From positions 62,001 through 126,000 of the forward strand of contig CABURU010000003.1 in NCBI GenBank assembly GCA_902494085.1: a DNA stretch of 64,000 nt. Reading direction: 5' to 3'. The notes beneath the pieces are model-generated. The model was not told where the DNA came from, made no database searches, and was given only the letters and a program-made list of their open reading frames with translations. This stretch comes from an uncultured Collinsella sp. (lineage in GTDB: Bacteria; Actinomycetota; Coriobacteriia; Coriobacteriales; Coriobacteriaceae). This document shows, piece after piece, positions 25,793-35,278 of the stretch (the stretch's first letter is position 1; every line of letters begins with the position of its first letter). The translations under genes and the position numbers were made by a program.

Positions 25793-26644
25793 ATGTCTGA
25801 ATCCAAACCGACGCTGCGCCGCGAGCAGATTGCGGGCATGAATATCCACTACATCATGTGGTCGCTCGATTACTTCCTTGATGTGCAGCAGCGCTTGGGC
25901 TTTGAGTCCATTGAGCTGTGGTGCGCGGAGCCGCATGTGACGCTCGACCACACGGGCTACTTTGAGGCTGAGGTCCTGGCGAAAAAGGCTGCAGACCGTG
26001 GGCTTAGGTATTGTACTCTGTGCCCCGAGAATGTTGTCTATCCTTGGCAGTACTGCGCACGCAAACCGCTGCATGAACAGCGCAGCCTGGCGTACTTTAA
26101 GCACGGCATTGAGCTTGCCGAGGTACTTGGGTGCGACCGTATGTCCGTCAACTCGGGCTGGGGCGACTGGGACGAGGACCGCGAGGAAGCCTGGAAGCGC
26201 AGCCGCGAGCACTTGTCCATTCTGGCGGAGTATGCCGGCGAGCACGGTCTGGTGCTTACGATGGAAAGTCTGCGTCCCGAGGAGAGCAACCTTGTGACGA
26301 CGGTTTCCGATGCGAAGCGCATGATTGACGAGGTCGCGAGCCCGTACTTACAGCCCATGGTTGATACAACCGCGATGGGCGTTGCAGGCGAGACGCTCGA
26401 GGACTGGTTTGCCGCCTTTGGTGATGGGGCAATTCACGAGATGCACTTTATCGACGGTGACCCGTATGGCCATCTGGTGTGGGGCGATGGCAAGCACGAT
26501 ATGGACGCCTTCGTCGCCACGCTCAACGCCCATGGTTTCGACGGCATGCTGGGCCAGGAAATCACGGACGGTCGTTACTACGATGATCCGGCGGCGGCAG
26601 ATGCCAAGAACATGGCCGCATTCGAGAAATATCTGATTGACTAA
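25793..26644 (+). CDS. Sugar-phosphate isomerase/epimerase-like TIM barrel (FrlC-like)
   Basis: A 283-aa xylose-isomerase-like TIM barrel beginning one base after the amidohydrolase stop, with AGGAGG inside that gene. Metal-ligand positions are visible: the Glu of LTMESLRPEESN, the Asp of MVDTTAMG, the His of EMHFIDGDPYGHLVWGDGK and the Glu of LGQEITDG. The layout and the PEESN segment resemble FrlC, the fructoselysine 3-epimerase that converts psicoselysine to fructoselysine. Neighbouring frlB- and frlD-like genes support that reading. Confidence 0.8.
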   Translation: MSESKPTLRREQIAGMNIHYIMWSLDYFLDVQQRLGFESIELWCAEPHVTLDHTGYFEAEVLAKKAADRGLRYCTLCPENVVYPWQYCARKPLHEQRSLAYFKHGIELAEVLGCDRMSVNSGWGDWDEDREEAWKRSREHLSILAEYAGEHGLVLTMESLRPEESNLVTTVSDAKRMIDEVASPYLQPMVDTTAMGVAGETLEDWFAAFGDGAIHEMHFIDGDPYGHLVWGDGKHDMDAFVATLNAHGFDGMLGQEITDGRYYDDPAAADAKNMAAFEKYLID

Positions 26645-26705
26645 AACAACTATCGGCCACGCAGCCAACGTCATTGATTGCGGCCAAACAAGAAAGGAAC
26701 TGGAT

Positions 26706-27674
26706 ATGAACGCACACGATCTGATCAAAGAGGCAATTGCCGAGAAGGGCAAGTTCGACAGCGTCTACTGGATTGCTTGCGGTGGCTCCATGATCGATTT
26801 GATCCCGGCCCATGAGCTTCTGCAGCGCGAGGCAACCACCTTCACTTCGTATATCTATACGGCTCGCGAGTTCGATATCATGCGTCCGCGTCGTCTGGGC
26901 GAGAAGTCCCTGGTCATCGCTTGTAGCCACAGTGGCAACACCCCTGAGGTCGTCGAGGGCTGCGAGATTGCCCTTGCTGCCGGCGCTACGGTGATCGCCC
27001 AGACCGACAACGCTGGATCTAAGATCGACACCGGTAAATGGACCACGTGGGTCTACCCGTGGGGCGAGGGCGTGCCGCAGGCCGAGGTCCCCGCTGGCAT
27101 TTCGCTGTCGCTTGCGGCAGAGCTGCTCGATCAGCAGGAGGGTTACGCCGATCTTGCCGATATGTATGCCGGTATCGCCGAGATGGATAAGATTCTTCCC
27201 CCGGCACGCGAGAAGGTAAATGCCGAGCTGGGCGATCGCTTTGCCAAGCTTTGCCAGGAGCACGAGTTCTTCTATATTCTGGGCAGCGGTCCCAACTTTA
27301 GCCAGACCTACGGTTTCGCTATCTGCTCTCTTATGGAGATGCAGTGGCAGCACTGCAGCTACATCCACTCTGCCGAGTACTTCCATGGCCCCTTCGAGGC
27401 TACTCAGGATGGCGTTTTTTACTTCCTGCAGATGGGCTCCAGCGAGTGCCGTGCTATGGACGAGCGCGCCCTGGCGTTCCTTAAGACGCATACCGATACG
27501 CTGATGGTGCTCGATGCCAAGGAGTACGGTATGGAAGCCGTGCCGGCGAGCGTCCGTGCCTATCTGGACCCGGTGCTGTTCTACGCCATGAACTGCGAGC
27601 TGCGTGCTGCACGCGGCAAGGTGTTTGATCACGACCCCGATTTCCGTCGCTATATGGGTGTTGTCGAGTACTAG
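26706..27674 (+). CDS. frlB: SIS-domain deglycase (FrlB-like)
   Basis: A 322-aa protein with two SIS (sugar isomerase) domains, starting at ATG 26706 after GAAAGGAAC. The first domain holds VYWIACGGSM and VIACSHSGNTPEVVEG. The second holds FYILGSGPNFSQTYGF and the CSYIHSAEYFHGPFE segment with catalytic Glu/His. It lacks the glutaminase domain of GlmS. FrlB-type enzymes split fructosyl-amine 6-phosphate into glucose 6-phosphate and the free amine. The adjacent FrlD-like kinase makes this the best assignment; fructoselysine versus fructose-asparagine cannot be decided. Confidence 0.82.
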   Translation: MNAHDLIKEAIAEKGKFDSVYWIACGGSMIDLIPAHELLQREATTFTSYIYTAREFDIMRPRRLGEKSLVIACSHSGNTPEVVEGCEIALAAGATVIAQTDNAGSKIDTGKWTTWVYPWGEGVPQAEVPAGISLSLAAELLDQQEGYADLADMYAGIAEMDKILPPAREKVNAELGDRFAKLCQEHEFFYILGSGPNFSQTYGFAICSLMEMQWQHCSYIHSAEYFHGPFEATQDGVFYFLQMGSSECRAMDERALAFLKTHTDTLMVLDAKEYGMEAVPASVRAYLDPVLFYAMNCELRAARGKVFDHDPDFRRYMGVVEY

Positions 27675-27688
27675 AAGGGACAAAGGCC

Positions 27689-28552
27689 ATGGCATTTAAC
27701 GTTAATGCGCTCGGATTTGGCGACAACGTCGTCGATCGCTACGAGCATATCCACACCATGTATCCCGGCGGCAATGCGGTGAACTTCGCCGTTTATGCCA
27801 AGAAATGCGGTGCCGCACGCTCCGCATACATGGGCATTTTTGGCAATGATGCCGCTGCCGAGCATGTCATTGCAAGCCTCGAGGATGAGGGTATCGAGCT
27901 TGACAAGTGCGAGCAGATGATTGGCGAGAACGGAGCGGCTCGCGTGACCGTCGTTGACGGTGACCGTGTCTTCCTTGGCTCCAACGAGGGCGGTATCCGT
28001 GGCGATGCGCGCTATGTCCTCGATCGCTTTGACCTTGCGTACATGAAGCAGTTCGATGTGGTTCATTCGGGCAACTATTGCTTCACCGAGCGCGAGCTGC
28101 CCAAGTTGAAGGCTGCGGGCGTCACGGTCTCTTTTGACTTTTCGGACGACTCCACCGACGAGTACTACGAGCAGATTGCGCCCTACGTCGATTTCGCTTT
28201 CTTTAGTGCGGCGGATGCCGCGAGTGAGGACGAGATTCGCGAACGTCTGGCATGGGTGAAGGGCCTGGGTCCGCGTTTTGTGTCGGCTACGGCGGGCGCC
28301 GAGGGCTGCATTGCTTACGACGGCGAGCGCTATTACCGCCAGCTGGCTAAACCGGTAACGGACATGAAGGACACCATGGGGGCGGGCGACTCGTTCCTCA
28401 CCTCGTTTTTGATGTGCTATCTCGATTCCGCCAAGCGCGGTGAGGATGGCGCCGAGGCCATCGAGCGCGCGCTCGACTTTGCTGCCGGGTTTGCCTCGAC
28501 CGTGTGCGGCATGGAAGGTTCTTGGGGCCACGGAGCACCAATCGTCGAATAG
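27689..28552 (+). CDS. frlD: PfkB-family fructosyl-amine kinase (FrlD-like)
   Basis: A 287-aa ribokinase-family enzyme. The substrate end reads GFGDNVVDRYEHIHTMYPGGNAVN, strongly like fructoselysine 6-kinase. The second PfkB signature, DTMGAGDSF, contains the catalytic Asp and anion hole. It phosphorylates C6 of the sugar part before cleavage by the FrlB-like enzyme. It starts 14 bases after that gene and is the last gene of the operon. An inverted-repeat element follows instead of a simple terminator. Confidence 0.85.
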   Translation: MAFNVNALGFGDNVVDRYEHIHTMYPGGNAVNFAVYAKKCGAARSAYMGIFGNDAAAEHVIASLEDEGIELDKCEQMIGENGAARVTVVDGDRVFLGSNEGGIRGDARYVLDRFDLAYMKQFDVVHSGNYCFTERELPKLKAAGVTVSFDFSDDSTDEYYEQIAPYVDFAFFSAADAASEDEIRERLAWVKGLGPRFVSATAGAEGCIAYDGERYYRQLAKPVTDMKDTMGAGDSFLTSFLMCYLDSAKRGEDGAEAIERALDFAAGFASTVCGMEGSWGHGAPIVE

Positions 28553-28596
28553 CCGAGCTGTCCCGGGGAGCTGTATTGGTGCCTTCCCGTGACTCG

Positions 28597-28827
28597 GTGG
28601 TCAAAAAAAGCCAAATATGAGTACTGTGACTAATTTAGTCGCAGCAAAATCGACCCCTTCAGACGTGATTTGAGCGTTTGGAGGGGTTTAAGATTGCGAA
28701 AATGCAGGATGAGTGACTGTAAAAGTGTTAGTTAATGGACAATCGTAGATTATTCTGGTGGTCGGAAAGCTCAGAGTAATGTATCCATTTCGCTAGCAGT
28801 ACTCATATTTGACGTTTTTTTGACCAC
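28597..28827. repeat. MITE-like noncoding element with ~30-bp terminal inverted repeats
   Basis: The left end (28597-28625: GTGGTCAAAAAAAG, then CAAATATGAGTACT) is repeated inverted at 28798-28827 with one gap and one mismatch. The 231-base interior has no ORF but contains smaller palindromes, such as GACTAATTTAGTC at 28628-28640 and complementary CCCCTTC/GAGGGG arms. No target-site duplication is evident. It could be a non-autonomous transposon, or a large structured RNA or double terminator between frlD and tatD. Confidence 0.6.
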
Positions 28828-28832
28828 AGGGG

Positions 28833-29615
28833 TTAGCGAAGGCTAAAAACAGAGTGTGCATTCGCTAAAACCGCCGACTCAATATGCTTTGCGTCGCATT
28901 TTTTGAGCGAGGCGACGTGTTCTGAGGCGCTTTCGAGCGATCTGATGAGTGACTGTGCGCTTATTTCTGCGTTTGCCTCCGCTGGTGCATCGGTCTCGAG
29001 CAGTAGGCGGTCGAGTGGAATCTGTCGTGCGTATTCGCGACCGCGCTTGGTCGCGAGCATGCGTTCGTTGACGGAAAAATAACAGCCCGCATTACGCGCG
29101 CGGACGAGTTCGTCCGAAGTACCGCTAAACCAGTGGAAGATGATAGCGGGGGAATCGGGGTTTGGGATGAGTAGTCCATGCGATTCGAGGGCGTCCAGTA
29201 CGGCTCCTGCCGAACGAACGTCGTGAATTGATATCACACGCCCGGTAAGAGGATGTTGCGCGAGAGCCTTGCAGAGCCGGTCAAGTGCCTGCGTTTGCAG
29301 CGGTTCGCTTCCGGCAAAACGCGCGGAAAAATCGAGTCCCACCTCGCCGATGTAGCGCTCTTGGGCAGCAACTTTGCAAAGCAAATTGACTTCGGCAGGA
29401 CCGCAGCGGCCGTCGGCAAGCCACCAGGGATGGAGGCCGACGCCCGCGATAATGTTTGGGTAGCGGCTGGCTCGCTTTTTTGTTGCCGCGAAGTCGCGTG
29501 GGTCGACCCCGCAATCAAAGACCCCCAACCCTATAGCCGCAGTTTCGTCGGCAACAGCATTCGGGTAAGTCATCAAATCAAGATGGCAGTGTGCATCAAA
29601 TAACCGGGGCTCCAT
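28833..29615 (-). CDS. TatD-family metal-dependent hydrolase
   Basis: A 260-aa TIM-barrel DNase of the TatD/YcfH group. The first metal motif is FDAHCHLD, the others lie in GEVGLDFSARF, VISIHDVRSA (where His is expected), IFHWFSGTSDE and LLETDAPAEAN. Members are 3'-5' exonucleases linked to DNA repair or RNA quality control. It starts 14 bases after the tcdA-like gene on the same strand, so the two are likely co-transcribed. The MITE-like element lies just downstream. Confidence 0.88.
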   Translation of the reverse strand: MEPRLFDAHCHLDLMTYPNAVADETAAIGLGVFDCGVDPRDFAATKKRASRYPNIIAGVGLHPWWLADGRCGPAEVNLLCKVAAQERYIGEVGLDFSARFAGSEPLQTQALDRLCKALAQHPLTGRVISIHDVRSAGAVLDALESHGLLIPNPDSPAIIFHWFSGTSDELVRARNAGCYFSVNERMLATKRGREYARQIPLDRLLLETDAPAEANAEISAQSLIRSLESASEHVASLKKCDAKHIESAVLANAHSVFSLR

Positions 29616-29629
29616 CTCGGCGCGCTCCG

Positions 29630-30424
29630 CTAGTCCAGGCGCTGGCCATCGGCGCGCACGCGCTCGGTGCCGCGCCCACTGATCTGGCGGATAACCTCGC
29701 CGGCGATCATCTGACCCATGATAGGCGGCATAAAGCTGGCGGTTCCGAGCTCGGTACGCTCGTGGATGTTGGAAGGGTCGCGGGGCTGTGTCTTAACCGA
29801 TTCCTCGCAGCTAAACAGTACATGCAGGCTCTTGATTCCGCGCTTCTTACATTCTTTGCGCATGATGCGGCTCATGGGGTCACGTACCGTATCGAAAATG
29901 TCGGCAAAGCGGAGGCACTCGGGATGGAGCTTGTTGGCCCCGCCCATGGAGCTAACCAAACGAATGTCGTGTTCCTGAGCATATTTGGCAATGGTGAGCT
30001 TGGCCGAGATGGTGTCGATGGCGTCGACGACGTAGTCGATCTTGCCCCCCGTCTGCTCCAAAACGCTCGCGAAGAAATCATCGATGTTGTCGCTCAGCAG
30101 GTATTCGGTGCGTTTGATGACGGTAGCGGTAGGGTTGATGTCGTGAATCATAGCCTCCATGACGTCGACTTTGCGCTTTCCGATGGTGCTGTGAAAGGCG
30201 ATGGCCTGACGGTTGATATTGCTGGGCGCGATGACGTCCTTATCCAGAATGACGAAATGACCGATGCCGCCGCGGGCGAGTGCCTCGCAGCAATTGGAGC
30301 CCACGCCACCGCAGCCGAGCACCAGCACTGTGGAGTTGGCGAGTTTGTCGAGCGCCTCGCGGCCCATGATGATCTCGAGCTTAGTATCGCGCGTCTCGAC
30401 GGGAGCGGCAGCAGTTTCGGTCAT
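29630..30424 (-). CDS. tcdA: tRNA threonylcarbamoyladenosine dehydratase (ThiF/E1-like)
   Basis: A 264-aa E1-like adenylating enzyme. The nucleotide loop VLVLGCGGVGSNCCEAL, followed by DKDVIAPSNINRQ, is characteristic of the TcdA (YgdL/CsdL) branch, and DYVVDAIDTISAK carries the metal-binding Asp. TcdA cyclises t6A37 in tRNAs to ct6A. The C-terminal segment SVKTQPRDPSN is close to the family form, and FMPPIMGQMIAGEVIRQI is typical. The start at 30424 is preferred because CGGAGG lies six bases upstream. Confidence 0.88.
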   Translation of the reverse strand: MTETAAAPVETRDTKLEIIMGREALDKLANSTVLVLGCGGVGSNCCEALARGGIGHFVILDKDVIAPSNINRQAIAFHSTIGKRKVDVMEAMIHDINPTATVIKRTEYLLSDNIDDFFASVLEQTGGKIDYVVDAIDTISAKLTIAKYAQEHDIRLVSSMGGANKLHPECLRFADIFDTVRDPMSRIMRKECKKRGIKSLHVLFSCEESVKTQPRDPSNIHERTELGTASFMPPIMGQMIAGEVIRQISGRGTERVRADGQRLD

Positions 30425-30531
30425 AGACATCCTCCGATGGGGAAGCGAATCGTGTTTTAGCTATCGCCATTATAGGTAATCGCCCATAGGTTGCGATGGC
30501 GCTTACTTTGATGTGGTTTGAAGCATTTCGA

Positions 30532-30555
30532 TTAGATAGTTAGACAAACATCTAA
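30532..30555 (+). promoter_or_regulatory. Candidate SdpR-type operator
   Basis: TTAGAT-N12-ATCTAA is an inverted repeat about 50 bases before the ArsR-family start. It contains TTAGACAAACATCTAA-like half sites in an otherwise AT-rich promoter (AGTATAGT follows as a possible -10). Autoregulation by the adjacent repressor is the simple reading. Confidence 0.55.
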
Positions 30556-30603
30556 ATATCGAGTATAGTGTGCGCGTCATGAGAGGTGATGAGAGGAGGT
30601 CTT

Positions 30604-30882
30604 ATGCCGGGAGAGGGTTTTAAGGCGCTTGCCGATCCAACGCGACGGCGCATTTTGGAGTTGCTGCGCGAGGGCAATTGCACGGCGGGGGAGCTTGCCG
30701 AGCATTTCGATATCAGTAAGCCGTCGCTGAGCCATCACTTGGCGACGCTCAAAAACGCCGGGTTGGTGACCGACGAGCGCCATGGCCAAAACATCGTATA
30801 CAGCTTAAACACCACCGTCATGCAGGATTTAATTGGCTGGTTTATGGGCTTTACAAACACTGAAGGTGATAAGGATGAATAA
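30604..30882 (+). CDS. sdpR: ArsR-family repressor, SdpR-like
   Basis: A 92-aa winged-helix repressor with KALADPTRRRILELLREGNCTAGE-type sequence (ADPTRRRIL motif) and the recognition helix ISKPSLSHHLATLKNAGLV. It lacks the metal-binding Cys motifs of ArsR/SmtB sensors and matches the SdpR autorepressor branch. ATG 30604 follows GAGGAGG. It overlaps the next gene as ATGAATAA and is presumably co-translated with it. In Bacillus, SdpR represses its own operon and is titrated by SdpI when toxin is present. Confidence 0.85.
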   Translation: MPGEGFKALADPTRRRILELLREGNCTAGELAEHFDISKPSLSHHLATLKNAGLVTDERHGQNIVYSLNTTVMQDLIGWFMGFTNTEGDKDE

Positions 30883-31579
30883 CGAAAACAAGGGCATTCA
30901 CCCCACAGGGGTATCGTCGCGCGTGTGGATTGCGCTGGTCGCTCTGTGCGTCGCCAATGTCGTAGCGCACCTCATGGTGATGCCGAGCTTGCCTGCGCAG
31001 ATTCCCACGCACTGGGGCGCGAACGGCGCCGTCGACGGTTGGGGTCCTAGCTGGATGGCCTCCGCGCTCGGCGTGCTGCCTCTGGCGCTTCTCGCAATGT
31101 TCTGCGTGGTGCCGCGCATCGACCCCAAAGGTGAGGCATATCGAACCTCGGGCAAGTTCTATCAGGGCTTCGTAATCGCCTTCACCTTGTTCATGTGCGC
31201 CATAAGCTGGCTGGGAGAGCTTACGGTCTGGGGCGTGGTGCCGGCGGTCGGTTCGGTTAACGTGCTGATTTCCGGTGTTGTCGGTTTGCTGTTCATCGGC
31301 GTAGGCAACTACTTGCCGCGTGTGAAGCAGAACTATACGCTCGGCATCAAGACGCCCTGGGCGCTTGCCGATCCCGAGAACTGGCGCCGTACGCAGCGTT
31401 TTGGCGGCGCCTGCTTTATGGTGCTGGGTATTGGCCTGATTGTGATGGGCGTGGCAGGCAGCGTGCTTTCGAGTGAAGTCGTCGCCGCGGTGATTGCGGT
31501 TCTGGCGTTTGGTTCGGTCGGAGCCGTCTACGTCTACTCGTATCTGCTGTGGCGTAAATCGCAGCGAGCCGCTCGTTAA
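30875..31579 (+). CDS. sdpI: SdpI-family membrane protein (DUF1648)
   Basis: A 234-aa protein with about six membrane segments. The N-terminal DUF1648 motif is LPAQIPTHWGANGAVDGWG. The C-terminal SdpI motif reads NYLPRVKQNYTLGIKTPWAL, followed by WRRTQRFGG. SdpI gives immunity to the SdpC killing factor and transmits its presence to SdpR. Here no sdpC or other toxin gene is nearby, so it may protect against toxins of other bacteria or have another envelope role. Confidence 0.85.
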   Translation: MNNENKGIHPTGVSSRVWIALVALCVANVVAHLMVMPSLPAQIPTHWGANGAVDGWGPSWMASALGVLPLALLAMFCVVPRIDPKGEAYRTSGKFYQGFVIAFTLFMCAISWLGELTVWGVVPAVGSVNVLISGVVGLLFIGVGNYLPRVKQNYTLGIKTPWALADPENWRRTQRFGGACFMVLGIGLIVMGVAGSVLSSEVVAAVIAVLAFGSVGAVYVYSYLLWRKSQRAAR

Positions 31580-31763
31580 GGTTGCGGAAAACTAGCGTAC
31601 GCAGTTCATGGTATGTTCTGGGGGATTTTTCCCAGGTAGTATTAGGGGGCATGGGCAACCATGCCCCTTTTTCGTTAAGTTTCAGAGCTGGTTTTCTCAT
31701 TTCGTTTCCACTAAAGCGAATCAAGAATAGGGAAACAGCAGGTAGAAAGGATAAAACAGGCAA

Positions 31764-33443
<1,680 letters not shown>

Positions 33444-33453
33444 TAGCAAGTAG

Positions 33454-33481
33454 AAAGGCCGCCACCAAGGGCGGCCTTTCT
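33454..33481 (+). terminator. Terminator after ettA
   Basis: AAAGGCCGCC and GGCGGCCTTT form a perfect stem with a short loop (ACCAAG), followed by a pyrimidine-rich tail. Confidence 0.85.
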
Positions 33482-33723
33482 TGTAGCAATTGCACTGCAG
33501 CTATGCCCTGGCTGCTGGTTTGATTCATAATCAAAGTCATCTCTTTGGGATTAAAGCCCGTTTTTGCTATGAGTGATTTTCTAATTCCGTTTAAAACGTA
33601 AAGACGCATTGGGTTGCAAGGACATAAGCAAATCGAATTGAAATATAACCAGTGCTGTAACGTTACAAAAAAGATTATAGAATAGGAGTACCTTATAAGT
33701 CGCTTCTCTAGAAAGAAGAGCAT

Positions 33724-34851
33724 ATGCTTTCGCGTCGTCGTTTTCTGCAACTTGTCGCGTCTTCAATTGTCGCCTTAGCCGCACGTCCGAAAGAGGTTTT
33801 TGCTTCGACGGGCAATATTGATGGTGAGCAGATACAATTTACTTCTGAAATTGCGCAAGAGCTTGCCGATAAATATATAAAGGGACTCCTCGGCTATTCG
33901 TATACGCCTTCTGACCCTATTCCTTTTGTAGATGTTGATGGGTCCCCGCTTGGTTACATTGTTCCGGTTGTGACATCCAATAGAGCCGCGGGCTATTTGG
34001 TTTTAGATGCTTCAGATGATGAAATACTTACGGGATATCGTTTTGGAGACGGCTTAGTCAGCCCTATGGATCGGGGAGGAGATCTTGGTGTCGAGTCTTA
34101 TTCGTTCAATAACCCAGTCGTAATGATCAATCCATTCGAATTCGGCGTGCAATCTTTGGACGGTTCAATAACAACAAATTGCGGAAGAACAATCCCGGCT
34201 GTTTCCATAGAAGGACGGCCTGTCGTTTTATCGAATAAACCTTCAAGCTGGAACGATGTTGTAATTTACGCAACTCAAATGCAGGATTACACAGTATCTG
34301 GATTTCGTTCCATTTCTCAGTTTATGTCATATGATGAAAGCGAGATTAAGAGGCTTACCGCCCACTATGCTTGTATGGTGACAGCTTTTTCGAACGTTGC
34401 GGAACTGTATGGCATTGCCAATTTATATAGCGACCCTTCGCAATATATGCAGATATGGAATTACACCAATACCCATGCTCTTTCCGATGAAGAACAGACT
34501 GTTCCCGGCGTTGTTTTGGGTGGAACGCCGATATCAACCTGTGCAACGGGGTTTACAAATTACTGCGCAAGCAGAGGAAGTACTCTTATCGCCCGCACTG
34601 TCTCCTCTCCGGCTATCGCGAGCATTCAAAATGAGATTAACTCTAATAGACCGAATGTTTTACATGCGAGTTTGTACAACGGATCAGCCCATTCTGTAAC
34701 AGCGGAGGCTTACGCCACACTTACTGGTAAGAAAACTGGAGAGACAAGGCAGATGATTGGCATAGCGGACGGCTGGAATTCATCTTTATCCTTCCTGAAG
34801 TATGATCAGAGCTATTATGCGTGGACTTATGGAACGACTTTTTCGAAGTAG
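33724..34851 (+). CDS. Tat-exported papain-like (C39/C10-like) cysteine peptidase-like protein
   Basis: A 375-aa protein beginning SRRRFLQLVASS, a twin-arginine signal, cleaved near VFA-S. Residues ~30-170 resemble a pro-domain. Then comes HYACMVTAFSNVAELYG, which looks like the catalytic-Cys helix of papain-like C39/C10 peptidases, and NGSAHSVTAEAYATL, which could hold the catalytic His. The activity is inferred from these motifs only. The gene is clearly AT-richer than its neighbours, with AGA/ATA codons, suggesting recent transfer. ATG 33724 is preceded by GAAAGAAGAG. The lipoprotein gene follows with overlap. Confidence 0.6.
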   Translation: MLSRRRFLQLVASSIVALAARPKEVFASTGNIDGEQIQFTSEIAQELADKYIKGLLGYSYTPSDPIPFVDVDGSPLGYIVPVVTSNRAAGYLVLDASDDEILTGYRFGDGLVSPMDRGGDLGVESYSFNNPVVMINPFEFGVQSLDGSITTNCGRTIPAVSIEGRPVVLSNKPSSWNDVVIYATQMQDYTVSGFRSISQFMSYDESEIKRLTAHYACMVTAFSNVAELYGIANLYSDPSQYMQIWNYTNTHALSDEEQTVPGVVLGGTPISTCATGFTNYCASRGSTLIARTVSSPAIASIQNEINSNRPNVLHASLYNGSAHSVTAEAYATLTGKKTGETRQMIGIADGWNSSLSFLKYDQSYYAWTYGTTFSK

Positions 34852-35221
34852 GGCGATTCGTCTAGCTCTGTCTTTGGTGCTGATGGCTTCATTGGTGGGC
34901 TGTTCAACAAAGGAAGAGATATCGCGCGGAGGTTCCGGAGAAGTGACTGCGACAGACTCAGGTTCATTAGAAATAGCTGGCGGGCATGCCGATGTGATGT
35001 TACAAGGAAAAGGCGTGCTTAGGTCGATTGATGCTGAAGACGCTGTCTGCTCAATAGAGGATTTGAAGACAGGTGAAACTGCATCGTACCGAGTTTCAGA
35101 TAATGCTGCGAATATGATTGAGTCGATACCGACTGGAGCGCAGGTTTCTTTTAGATACTTTGCTCCGCAACTTGAGGATGAGCTTGCTTCTCTGGTGTCT
35201 ATATGCACCGATGACAACTAA
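34829..35221 (+). CDS. Small lipoprotein of unknown function
   Basis: A 130-aa protein whose start overlaps the end of the peptidase-like gene. A positive N-terminus (ERLFRSRAIR), hydrophobic core and lipobox LVGC (Cys ~25) mark an exported lipoprotein. The mature part is short, Ser/Gly-rich at first, then a probable beta domain (DVMLQGKGVLRSIDAEDAVC). ATG 34829 has only a weak ribosome site (CGTGGA), fitting translational coupling; starts at 34802 and 34817 are also open. It shares the low-GC character of the preceding gene, so the pair probably came together. No family recognised. Confidence 0.65.
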   Translation: MERLFRSRAIRLALSLVLMASLVGCSTKEEISRGGSGEVTATDSGSLEIAGGHADVMLQGKGVLRSIDAEDAVCSIEDLKTGETASYRVSDNAANMIESIPTGAQVSFRYFAPQLEDELASLVSICTDDN

Positions 35222-35236
35222 AAGGCCTGAATTCAA

Positions 35237-35278
35237 ACGGCCTCGGATGGTCAATTGGCTATCCGAGGCCGTTTTTTA
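35237..35278. terminator. Convergent terminator
   Basis: ACGGCCTCGGAT and ATCCGAGGCCGT form a perfect 12-bp stem followed by TTTTTT on the plus strand. It overlaps the end of the minus-strand gene at 35276. Confidence 0.85.

Noticed and set aside
30890..30925. CACCCC...GGGGTA palindrome near the sdpI start, like the CsoR-type site
   Set aside because: It lies inside coding sequence, and no metal-related gene is linked; it is probably chance in a GC-rich genome.
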